Shown: piece after piece, positions 47,106 to 54,844 of the stretch
Layout of the letters: the number at the start of each line of letters is the position of its first letter
Position numbering within the stretch: the first letter of the stretch is position 1
NCBI RefSeq assembly: GCF_000016665.1
Contig: NC_009523.1
Coordinates: 5,517,501-5,581,500, forward strand
Direction of reading: 5' to 3'
From: Roseiflexus sp. RS-1
GTDB taxonomy: Bacteria; Chloroflexota; Chloroflexia; Chloroflexales; Roseiflexaceae
DNA length: 64,000 bases
Translations under genes and position numbers: made by a program
Notes under the pieces: model-generated
Seen by the model: the letters and a program-made list of their open reading frames with translations, nothing else
Database searches by the model: none
Told to the model about the DNA's origin: nothing

Positions 47106-47855
47106 CTATGTCGCTTCGGCGTCCGGGTCAATCCCCAGCGCGCGCAACCGCGCTGCCAGGCGCTCCGCCCGCGCTCGCTCTGCCTCCGCCCGCTGCCGCT
47201 CCGCTTCCGCCAGTTCCGCCCCGGTCGGGATGACGTTCCCCTCTCGATCACACCAGCGCAGCCAGACCGCTTTCACCCCTTCGTATTCTCCCTCCCACAA
47301 CCGCACCCCCAGACCGATGTCCTCCAGCCAGCCCCCCGCACACGGCGCATACGTCCGCCCGCGCAACTCGTAGCACCGCAGCACCTCCTCCCCCAGCACC
47401 CGCTGCGGGTCGAACACCACGTAGTACGCCACCCCCAATTGCGCGTAGCGCTCCCGCTTGGACCCCAGTTCGCCCCCCTCCCGGTTCGACACGATCTCCA
47501 CCACCGCGTCCGGCGGCTTGCCGAAGCGCCAGATGAAGTACGACCGGTTCGGCTTGGGCCACAGGTCCGCCGCCAGTTCCACGTCCAGGCTCACCAGCGC
47601 GTCCGGCACGATGGCGGGCTGTCCCTCGCCGTAGAACACCCCCACATTCGCCGCCGCCAGCAGCGGTCGTCCCAGGCGTTCCGCCATTCGTGCGCTGTAG
47701 AGCGGCTCGGTCAGCAGGCGCTGCTGCTTTTCGGAGAAGAAATTGTCCACCGGCGCATCATCCTCGGTCACGAACTGGTCATAGTCCGGCAGATACTCCG
47801 CCGGCGGCGGTTTGGTCGGGTCCACCTCCGGCGCGGTCGCCGCAGTCACGGTCAT
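47106..47855 (-). CDS. Uma2 family nuclease-like protein, tandem copy 1 (2 heptads)
   Basis: A 249-residue member of a six-gene tandem array. The conserved part carries the PD-(D/E)xK signs: a PD pair in QPAIVPDALVSL, E in DAVVEIVSN and K in GSKRERYAQ, then AYYVVFDPQ. After TGAEL come two 7-residue units (AEAERQR, AEAERAR), then the shared end AERLAARLRALGIDPDAE. Its N-terminus lacks one residue found in copies 2-5, and its 53-base upstream spacer differs from theirs, so it is an outer member of the array. The ATG at 47855 has GGAGG seven bases upstream. The cellular role of Uma2 proteins is unsettled. Confidence 0.88.
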   Translation of the reverse strand: MTVTAATAPEVDPTKPPPAEYLPDYDQFVTEDDAPVDNFFSEKQQRLLTEPLYSARMAERLGRPLLAAANVGVFYGEGQPAIVPDALVSLDVELAADLWPKPNRSYFIWRFGKPPDAVVEIVSNREGGELGSKRERYAQLGVAYYVVFDPQRVLGEEVLRCYELRGRTYAPCAGGWLEDIGLGVRLWEGEYEGVKAVWLRWCDREGNVIPTGAELAEAERQRAEAERARAERLAARLRALGIDPDAEAT

Positions 47856-47908
47856 GCTCGTCCCTCCTTCCACGCGCGCCCTGCCCTGCTTCAGACGCAG
47901 ATTGCCGC

Positions 47909-48766
47909 CTATATCCCTTCGGCGTCCGGGTCAATCCCCAGCGCGCGCAACCGCGCCGCCAGGCGCTCCGCCCGCTGCCGCTCCGCTTCCGCGCGCTGGC
48001 GGGCTTCCTCCGCGCGCCGCTGCTCTTCCTCCGCCCGCGCCCGCTCCGCTTCCGCGCGCTGGCGGGCTTCCTCCGCGCGCCGCTGCTCTTCCTCCGCCCG
48101 CTGCCGCTCCGCTTCCGCCAGTTCCGCCCCGGTCGGGATCACGTTCCCCTCCTGATCACACCAGCGCAGCCAGACCGTCCTCACCCCTTCGTACTCCCCC
48201 TCCCATAACCGCACCCCCAATCCTACATCTCCCAGCCAGCCCCCCGCGCACGGCGCATACGTCCGCCCGCGCAACTCGTAGCACCGCAGCACCTCCTCCC
48301 CCAGCAACCGCTGCGGGTCGAACACCACATAGTACGCCACCCCCAATTGCGCGTAGCGCTCCCGCTTGGACCCCAGTTCGCCCCCCTCCCGGTTCGACAC
48401 GATCTCCACCACCGCGTCCGGCGGCTTGCCGAAGCGCCAGATGAAGTACGACCGGTTCGGCTTGGGCCACAGGTCCGCCGCCAGTTCCACGTCCAGGCTC
48501 ACCAGCGCGTCCGGCACGATGGCGGGCTGTCCCTCGCCGTAGAACACCCCCACATTCGCCGCCGCCAGCAGCGGTCGTCCCAGGCGTTCCGCCATTCGTG
48601 CGCTGTAGAGCGGCTCGGTCAGCAGGCGCTGCTGCTTTTCGGAGAAGAAATTGTCCACCGGCGCATCATCCTCGGTCACGAACTGGTCATAGTCCGGCAG
48701 ATACTCCGCCGGCGGCGGTTTGGTCGGGTCCACCTCCGGCGCGGTCGCCGGAATAGTCACCGTCAT
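47909..48766 (-). CDS. Uma2 family nuclease-like protein, tandem copy 2 (7 heptads)
   Basis: A 285-residue copy. Residues 1-205 are nearly identical to the other copies: catalytic-type D86, E121 and K134 lie in the PD-(D/E)xK pattern. Seven 7-residue units follow TGAEL (mixtures of AEAERQR, AEEEQRR and AEEARQR), predicted to form a coiled coil. The start has the AAGGAGGGACGAGG leader common to the array. The upstream spacer of 59 bases is the first of four that look identical. Confidence 0.9.
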   Translation of the reverse strand: MTVTIPATAPEVDPTKPPPAEYLPDYDQFVTEDDAPVDNFFSEKQQRLLTEPLYSARMAERLGRPLLAAANVGVFYGEGQPAIVPDALVSLDVELAADLWPKPNRSYFIWRFGKPPDAVVEIVSNREGGELGSKRERYAQLGVAYYVVFDPQRLLGEEVLRCYELRGRTYAPCAGGWLGDVGLGVRLWEGEYEGVRTVWLRWCDQEGNVIPTGAELAEAERQRAEEEQRRAEEARQRAEAERARAEEEQRRAEEARQRAEAERQRAERLAARLRALGIDPDAEGI

Positions 48767-48825
48767 CCTCGTCCCTCCTTCCGCCCGTTTCTCGCTCTGC
48801 TTCGGGCACAGATCGCCGCATCCGC

Positions 48826-49557
48826 CTACAGCGCTTCGGCGTCCGGGTCAATCCCCAGTGCGCGCAACCGCGCCGCCAGGCGCTCCGCTCGCGCTCGCTC
48901 CGCTTCCGCCAGTTCCGCCCCGGTCGGGATCACGTTCCCCTCCTGATCACACCAGCGCAGCCAGACCGCTTTCACCCCTTCGTATTCCCCCTCCCACAAC
49001 CGCACCCCCAGACCGATGTCCTCCAGCCAGCCCCCCGCGCACGGCGCATACGTCCGTCCGCGCAACTCGTAGCACCGCAGCACCTCCTCCCCCAGCAACC
49101 GCTGCGGGTCGAACACCACATAGTACGCCACCCCCAATTGCGCGTAGCGCTCCCGCTTGGACCCCAGTTCGCCCCCCTCCCGGTTCGACACGATCTCCAC
49201 CACCGCGTCCGGCGGCTTGCCGAAGCGCCAGATGAAGTACGACCGGTTCGGCTTGGGCCACAGGTCCGCCGCCAGTTCCACGTCCAGGCTCACCAGCGCG
49301 TCCGGCACGATGGCGGGCTGTCCCTCGCCGTAGAACACCCCCACATTCGCCGCCGCCAGCAGCGGTCGTCCCAGGCGTTCCGCCATTCGTGCGCTGTAGA
49401 GCGGCTCGGTCAGCAGGCGCTGCTGCTTTTCGGAGAAGAAATTGTCCACCGGCGCATCATCCTCGGTCACGAACTGGTCATAGTCCGGCAGATACTCCGC
49501 CGGCGGCGGTTTGGTCGGGTCCACCTCCGGCGCGGTCGCCGGAATAGTCACCGTCAT
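48826..49557 (-). CDS. Uma2 family nuclease-like protein, tandem copy 3 (1 heptad)
   Basis: A 243-residue copy and the shortest of the array. It keeps the whole PD-(D/E)xK core, with one 7-residue unit (AEAERAR) before the shared C-terminal cap AERLAARLRALG. It shows that the coiled-coil extension is dispensable for keeping the frame. Same leader and 59-base spacers as its neighbours. Confidence 0.9.
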   Translation of the reverse strand: MTVTIPATAPEVDPTKPPPAEYLPDYDQFVTEDDAPVDNFFSEKQQRLLTEPLYSARMAERLGRPLLAAANVGVFYGEGQPAIVPDALVSLDVELAADLWPKPNRSYFIWRFGKPPDAVVEIVSNREGGELGSKRERYAQLGVAYYVVFDPQRLLGEEVLRCYELRGRTYAPCAGGWLEDIGLGVRLWEGEYEGVKAVWLRWCDQEGNVIPTGAELAEAERARAERLAARLRALGIDPDAEAL

Positions 49558-49616
49558 CCTCGTCCCTCCTTCCGCCCGTTTCTCGCTCTGCTTCGGGCAC
49601 AGATCGCCGCATCCGC

Positions 49617-50411
49617 CTACAGCGCTTCGGCGTCCGGATCAATCCCCAGCGCGCGCAACCGCGCCGCCAGGCGCTCCGCTCGCGCTCGCTCCGCCTCGGC
49701 GCGCTGCTGCTCCGCCTCCGCCCGCGCTCGCTCTGCCTCCGCCCGCTGCCGCTCCGCTTCCGCCAGTTCCGCCCCGGTCGGGATGACGTTCCCTTCCTGG
49801 TCACACCAGCGCAGCCAGACCGCCGTCACCCCTTCGTATTCTCCTTCCCATAACCGCACCCCCAGACCGATGTCCCCCAGCCAGTTCTCCGCGCACGGCG
49901 CATACGTCCGTCCGCGCAACTCGTAGCACCGCAGCGCCTCCTCCCCCAGCAACCGCTGCGGGTCGAACACCACGTAGTACGCCACCCCCAATTGCGCGTA
50001 GCGCTCCCGCTTGGACCCCAGTTCGCCCCCCTCCCGGTTCGACACAATCTCCACCACCGCGTCCGGCGGCTTGCCGAAGCGCCAGATGAAGTACGACCGG
50101 TTCGCCTTGGGCCACAGGTCCGCCGCCAGTTCCACGTCCAGGCTCACCAGCGCGTCCGGCACGATGGCGGGCTGTCCCTCGCCGTAGAACACTCCCACGT
50201 TCGCCGCCGCCAGCAGCGGTCGTCCCAGGCGTTCCGCCACCCGTGCGCTGTAGAGCGGCTCGGTCAGCAGGCGCTGCTGCTTTTCGGAGAAGAAATTGTC
50301 CACCGGCGCATCATCCTCGGTCACGAACTGGTCATAGTCCGGCAGATACTCCGCCGGCGGCGGTTTGGTCGGGTCCACCTCCGGCGCGGTCGCCGGAATA
50401 GTCACCGTCAT
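49617..50411 (-). CDS. Uma2 family nuclease-like protein, tandem copy 4 (4 heptads)
   Basis: A 264-residue copy with four 7-residue units (AEAERQR, AEAERAR, AEAEQQR, AEAERAR). The core differs at a few points from copies 2 and 3 (WPKANRS for WPKPNRS, and CAENWLGD for CAGGWLGD), variants shared with copy 6, so segments appear to have been exchanged between copies. Catalytic residues are intact. Confidence 0.9.
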   Translation of the reverse strand: MTVTIPATAPEVDPTKPPPAEYLPDYDQFVTEDDAPVDNFFSEKQQRLLTEPLYSARVAERLGRPLLAAANVGVFYGEGQPAIVPDALVSLDVELAADLWPKANRSYFIWRFGKPPDAVVEIVSNREGGELGSKRERYAQLGVAYYVVFDPQRLLGEEALRCYELRGRTYAPCAENWLGDIGLGVRLWEGEYEGVTAVWLRWCDQEGNVIPTGAELAEAERQRAEAERARAEAEQQRAEAERARAERLAARLRALGIDPDAEAL

Positions 50412-50470
50412 CCTCGTCCCTCCTTCCGCCCGTTTCTCGCTCTGCTTCGGGCACAGATCGCCGCATCCGC

Positions 50471-51475
50471 CTACAGCGCTTCGGCGTCCGGATCAATCCC
50501 CAGCGCGCGCAACCGCGCCGCCAGGCGCTCCGCTCGCGCCCGCTCCGCTGCGGCCTGCTGGCGGGCTTCTTCCGCGCGCCGCTGCGCTTCCTTCACTCGT
50601 TGCCGCTCCGCCTCGGCGCGCCGCTGCTCTTCTTCTGCTCGCTGCCGCTCTGCTGCGGCCTGCTGGCGGGCTTCCTCCGCGCGCCGCTGCGCTTCCTCCG
50701 CCCGCGCTCGCTCCGCCTCGGCGCGCCGCTGCGCTTCCTCCGCCCGCGCTCGCTCCGCTTCTGCGCGCCGCTGCTCCTCCTCCGCCCGTTGCCGCTCCGC
50801 TTCCGCCCGCGCTCGCTCCGCTTCCGCCAGTTCCGCCCCGGTCGGGATGACGTTTCCCTCTCGATCACACCAGCGCAGCCAGACCGTCCTCACCCCTTCG
50901 TACTCCCCCTCCCACAACCGCACCCCCAGACCGATATCCTCCAGCCAGCCCCCCGTGCACGGCGCATACGTCCGCCCGCGCAACTCGTAGCACCGCAGCA
51001 TCTCCTCCCCCAGCACCCGCTGCGGGTCGAACACCACGTAGTACGCTACTCCCAATTGCGCGTACCGCTCCCGCTTGGACCCCAGTTCGCCCCCCTCCCG
51101 GTTCGACACAATCTCCACCACCGCGTCCGGCGGCTTGCCGAAGCGCCAGATGAAGTACGACCGGTTCGGCTTGGGCCACAGGTCCGCCGCCAGTTCCACG
51201 TCCAGGCTCACCAGCGCGTCCGGCACGATGGCGGGCTGCCCCTCGCCGTAGAACACCCCCACATTCGCCGCCGCCAGCAGCGGTCGTCCCAGGCGTTCCG
51301 CCATTCGTGCGCTGTAGAGCGGCTCGGTCAGCAGGCGCTGCTGCTTTTCGGAGAAGAAATTGTCCACCGGCGCATCATCCTCGGTCACGAACTGGTCATA
51401 GTCCGGCAGATACTCCGCCGGCGGCGGTTTGGTCGGGTCCACCTCCGGCGCGGTCGCCGGAATAGTCACCGTCAT
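50471..51475 (-). CDS. Uma2 family nuclease-like protein, tandem copy 5 (14 heptads)
   Basis: A 334-residue copy and the longest, with fourteen 7-residue units. The array includes variant units AEEARQQ, AAAERQR and VKEAQRR, and parts of it repeat as two- or three-unit blocks, pointing to stepwise slippage. The predicted coiled coil of about 100 residues could drive oligomerisation. The PD-(D/E)xK core is intact and the leader and spacer are as in the other copies. Confidence 0.9.
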   Translation of the reverse strand: MTVTIPATAPEVDPTKPPPAEYLPDYDQFVTEDDAPVDNFFSEKQQRLLTEPLYSARMAERLGRPLLAAANVGVFYGEGQPAIVPDALVSLDVELAADLWPKPNRSYFIWRFGKPPDAVVEIVSNREGGELGSKRERYAQLGVAYYVVFDPQRVLGEEMLRCYELRGRTYAPCTGGWLEDIGLGVRLWEGEYEGVRTVWLRWCDREGNVIPTGAELAEAERARAEAERQRAEEEQRRAEAERARAEEAQRRAEAERARAEEAQRRAEEARQQAAAERQRAEEEQRRAEAERQRVKEAQRRAEEARQQAAAERARAERLAARLRALGIDPDAEAL

Positions 51476-51534
51476 CCTCGTCCCTCCTTCCGCCCGTTTC
51501 TCGCTCTGCTTCGGGCACAGATCGCCGCATCCGC

Positions 51535-52431
51535 CTACAGCGCTTCGGCGTCCGGGTCAATCCCCAGTGCGCGCAACCGCGCCGCCAGGCGCTCCGCTCG
51601 CACCCGCTCCTCCTCCGCCCGTTGCCGCTCCGCTGCGGCCTGCTGGCGGGCTTCCTCCGCGCGCCGCTGCTCTTCCTCCGCCCGTTGCCGCTCCGCTGCG
51701 GCCTGCTGGCGGGCTTCCTCCGCGCGCCGCTGCTCTTCCTCCGCCCGTTGCCGCTCCGCTTCCGCCCGCGCTCGCTCCGCCGCCGCCAGTTCCGCCCCGG
51801 TCGGGATGACGTTCCCCTCTCGATCACACCAGCGCAGCCAGACCGCCTTCACCCCTTCGTATTCCCCTTCCCATAACCGCACCCCCAGACCGATGTCCCC
51901 CAGCCAGTTCTCCGCACACGGCGCATACGTCCGCCCGCGCAACTCGTAGCACCGCAGCGCCTCCTCCCCCAGCAACCGCTGCGGGTCGAACACCACGTAG
52001 TACGCCACCCCCAATTGCGCGTAGCGCTCCCGCTTGGACCCCAGTTCGCCCCCTTCGCGGTTCGACACAATCTCCACCACTGCGTCCGGCGGCTTGCCGA
52101 AGCGCCAGATGAAGTACGACCGGTTCGCCTTGGGCCACAGGTCCGCCGCCAGCGCCACGTCCAGGCTCACCAGCGCATCCGGCACAATCGCAGGCTGCCC
52201 CTCGCCGTAGAACACCCCCACATTCGCCGCCGCCAGCAGCGGTCGTCCCAGGCGTTCCGCCATTCGTGCGCTGTAGAGCGGCTCGGTCAGCAGGCGCTGC
52301 TGCTTTTCGGAGAAGAAATTGTCCACCGGCGCATCATCCTCGGTCACGAACTGGTCATAGTCCGGCAGAAACTCCGCCGGTGGCGGTTTGGTCGGGTCTA
52401 CCTCCGGCGCGGTCGCCGCAGTTATGGTCAT
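51535..52431 (-). CDS. Uma2 family nuclease-like protein, tandem copy 6 (9 heptads)
   Basis: A 298-residue copy at the promoter-proximal end of the array. The N-terminus (MTITAATAPEVDP) is one residue shorter than in copies 2-5 and resembles copy 1, so copies 1 and 6 may be the older ends of the array. Nine 7-residue units end in AEEERVR. The core variants WPKANRS and CAENWLGD match copy 4. Its first 77 bases overlap, in another frame, the end of the upstream GT4 gene. Confidence 0.9.
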   Translation of the reverse strand: MTITAATAPEVDPTKPPPAEFLPDYDQFVTEDDAPVDNFFSEKQQRLLTEPLYSARMAERLGRPLLAAANVGVFYGEGQPAIVPDALVSLDVALAADLWPKANRSYFIWRFGKPPDAVVEIVSNREGGELGSKRERYAQLGVAYYVVFDPQRLLGEEALRCYELRGRTYAPCAENWLGDIGLGVRLWEGEYEGVKAVWLRWCDREGNVIPTGAELAAAERARAEAERQRAEEEQRRAEEARQQAAAERQRAEEEQRRAEEARQQAAAERQRAEEERVRAERLAARLRALGIDPDAEAL

Positions 52432-53635
52432 GCTCGTCCCTCCTCGCCTTATGATCTTGCAGGGATTCTACCACGCACGCCGTTCCGTGGACATCCCGGT
52501 TCAGCATCCGGTCGAAAATCTCCAGATAGCGCGCCGCGACTGCATCCCACGACATCCGCTCCGCGCGACGCCGTGACGCTGCCCCCATCTGCCGCACCAC
52601 CTCACGGTTCGCGGCAAGATACGCCAGGTGCTGCGCAAGGGTCTCGACATCACCCCACGCAAAGGTCAACCCATTCTCCCCCTCCTGCACCAGTTCCGCA
52701 GTGCCTCCGGTGCGGGTGACCACCAGCGGCAACCCGGCCGCCATTGCTTCGAGCGTCGCCACACTCATCCCCTCGTTGTACGACGGCAGCACAAAGACAT
52801 CAGCCGCAGCATAATGGTCGGCAATCCGTTCGCGCGGCACGTACCCGGCAAACGTCACCTGATCGGCGATCCCCAGACGATCGGCTTCGGCGCGATATGC
52901 CTGCGCTGCATCACCAGTCCCGACGAATTCGACCGTCGCGGTCACACCGGCATCGCGCAGACGACGCAATGCCGCCAGCAGATGGCGTTGCCCTTTGCGC
53001 TCGATCAGGCGCGCCACGCAGATGATCCGCAGCGGACCATTGTTGCGCGGCGCCGCCATCCGAAACGCGCGCACATCAACGCCATTCGGCGCCAGCACTG
53101 GCGCGATAGACGGATCGACCCGGCGGATCATCGCAGCTTCTCCGTCACACTTCGCCACAACGAGCGTCGCATTTCGCCACACTGATCGAATGATCGGCGT
53201 CAGTATCGGATAGAGCCGCGCGTAGCGCTCCTCGAAACCGGGGATATCCGGTCCGCTCACCCGCACCAGATACGGCAATCCGCAGAGACGGCGCAACGCC
53301 AGCGCGACCGAACCGGCAGGTACAGCGCTCCAGGCAAAGCAGAAGTCATACGGCAGCACCCGATGGCGCGCCAGCGCCGCTGGCAATGCCAGCGCCGCAT
53401 ACGTGAGCAACTCACGGTTCGATGAGTGGTGGATATCGTGGTTATCGACCGGAACCTTGTACAGGCGGATGCGTTCGCTGAACTGCTCCCGTTCTGGCGT
53501 GCGTCCCAGAGCTGCTGTGAACAGGTCGATCTCCAGATCGGCAACATGCGCCAACCGCTGCAACAGCGCCTGATTGACCGAGCCTGTTCCACCGCCGAGC
53601 GGCGGGAACTCATTGTTGAGCATCAGAATACGCAC
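52355..53635 (-). CDS. glycosyltransferase family 4 with run-on C-terminus
   Basis: A 426-residue GT-B enzyme starting at GTG (RILMLNNEFPPLGGGTGSVNQAL). APNGVDVRAF, CVARLIERKGQRHLLAALRRL and SYNEGMSVATLEAMAAGLPLVVTRTGG are GT4 landmarks. The normal fold ends near YLEIFDRMLNR. The last 25-30 residues (from about DHKARRDEHDHNCG) are read from the leader and 5' end of Uma2 copy 6 in another frame. The native stop therefore seems to have been lost when the Uma2 array arrived. The enzyme is probably still functional, since the tail lies beyond the catalytic fold. Confidence 0.87.
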   Translation of the reverse strand: MRILMLNNEFPPLGGGTGSVNQALLQRLAHVADLEIDLFTAALGRTPEREQFSERIRLYKVPVDNHDIHHSSNRELLTYAALALPAALARHRVLPYDFCFAWSAVPAGSVALALRRLCGLPYLVRVSGPDIPGFEERYARLYPILTPIIRSVWRNATLVVAKCDGEAAMIRRVDPSIAPVLAPNGVDVRAFRMAAPRNNGPLRIICVARLIERKGQRHLLAALRRLRDAGVTATVEFVGTGDAAQAYRAEADRLGIADQVTFAGYVPRERIADHYAAADVFVLPSYNEGMSVATLEAMAAGLPLVVTRTGGTAELVQEGENGLTFAWGDVETLAQHLAYLAANREVVRQMGAASRRRAERMSWDAVAARYLEIFDRMLNRDVHGTACVVESLQDHKARRDEHDHNCGDRAGGRPDQTATGGVSAGL

Positions 53636-53653
53636 AACTTCGCCTCTTACACC

Positions 53654-53702
53654 GTTCAACCTGCAACCCGCAACCTGCAACCTTCAACCTTCAACCCTCA
53701 AC
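53654..53702 (+). repeat. heptanucleotide array, TTCAACC family (7 units)
   Basis: Seven perfect 7-base units (GTTCAAC, CTGCAAC, CCGCAAC, CTTCAAC, CCTCAAC) fill the gap between the GT4 and GT2 genes. The stop codon of the GT2 gene is formed by the end of the array. Confidence 0.9.
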
Positions 53703-54792
53703 CCATCCTCCCCGTCACACGTCGAACCACATACAGCGGGCGTTGTTTCACTTCTTCATAAATACGCCCCACATATTCACCAATGACGCCGATGGTGATC
53801 AGTTGAATGCCTGCCAGGAAGAAAATAGCCACGATCAACGTTGGAAATCCAGGCGGCGTCAACCCAAACGCCAGGCGCTGCACGGTATAGAGGATCGCCA
53901 GTGCAATCGACACGGCAGAAACAATGAAGCCAAGAATGGTGATGATCCGCAGCGGCACAAAACTGAACGCCACGATTCCGTCGATCGCCAGATAGGTCAA
54001 TCGGCTCAACGTATACTTCGGCTTTCCGGCATAACGTCCCTGCCGATCATACGGCAACCCGATCTGCTTCATCCCCACCCAACTGCGAATGCCGCGCACA
54101 AACCGGTTGCGTTCCGGCATGGCGGTCAACACATCCACCACCCGCCGGTCCATCAGGCAAAAATCGCCAGCATCGAGGGGAATATCAATATTGGCAATCC
54201 ATCGCAACAGGCGGTAGAACAGCGCATATGCCGCCCGCAGCAGCAGATTCTCCTTCCGGCTCGCGCGCACCGCGTAGACCACATCGTACCCCTCGCGCCA
54301 GCGTGCGATGAACTCCGGCAGCACCTCCGGCGGATCCTGCAAATCCGAATCCATCACAATCACGCCATCGCCGCGCGCATAGTCCAGCCCGGCGCTGATT
54401 GCGATCTGATGCCCGAAATTGCGCGCCAGTTCGACAACGACAACGCGCGGGTCGCGTTCTGCAAGGGCGTACAACACATCACGGCTCCCGTCGCGGCTCC
54501 CATCATCGACAAACACCAGTTCATACGAGTGGTTCCCGGCATCGAGCACGCGTACCAACCGTTCGTAGAGCGCAGGCAGGTTTTCGCGCTCGTTGAAGAC
54601 TGGCAAGACAACAGAGAGATGTGGACGCGACGGCGGCATGACGCCATTGTCGGAATGATCTATGAGCAACCCTGCCAGCCGGCGACAGAACGCCAGCGCC
54701 GCCTGAGGATCGTCGGTGGGAATCGCCATACGTGTATCGCGCGTCTCGTGCGTGCGCGATGCCTGTCCGACGCTGACATCACCTTCGGACAT
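53698..54792 (-). CDS. GT2 polyprenyl-phosphate glycosyltransferase with membrane anchor
   Basis: A 364-residue GtrB/DPM1-like enzyme. After an N-terminal polar extension of about 60 residues come LSVVLPVFNERENLPALYE, FVDDGSRDGSRD, ARNFGHQIAISAGLDYARGD and the metal-site DSDLQDPPEV. RFVRGIRSWVGMKQIGLPYDR and two C-terminal helices are typical of enzymes that make polyprenyl-phosphate-linked sugars for GT-C transferases. The ATG at 54792 has a GGAGGT box about nine bases upstream. The frame is open further to 54876, where it would overlap the upstream GT4 gene. Confidence 0.9.
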   Translation of the reverse strand: MSEGDVSVGQASRTHETRDTRMAIPTDDPQAALAFCRRLAGLLIDHSDNGVMPPSRPHLSVVLPVFNERENLPALYERLVRVLDAGNHSYELVFVDDGSRDGSRDVLYALAERDPRVVVVELARNFGHQIAISAGLDYARGDGVIVMDSDLQDPPEVLPEFIARWREGYDVVYAVRASRKENLLLRAAYALFYRLLRWIANIDIPLDAGDFCLMDRRVVDVLTAMPERNRFVRGIRSWVGMKQIGLPYDRQGRYAGKPKYTLSRLTYLAIDGIVAFSFVPLRIITILGFIVSAVSIALAILYTVQRLAFGLTPPGFPTLIVAIFFLAGIQLITIGVIGEYVGRIYEEVKQRPLYVVRRVTGRMG

Positions 54793-54844
54793 CCCCAGTC
54801 CACCTCCACGCGATTCGGTTGCCACTCTGTAGTATATGGCGATG

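Noticed and set aside
50600-51949. 449-codon plus-strand frame opposite Uma2 copies 5 and 6
   Set aside because: Antisense of the conserved Uma2 genes; the same Arg/Ala/His-rich pattern recurs opposite every copy.
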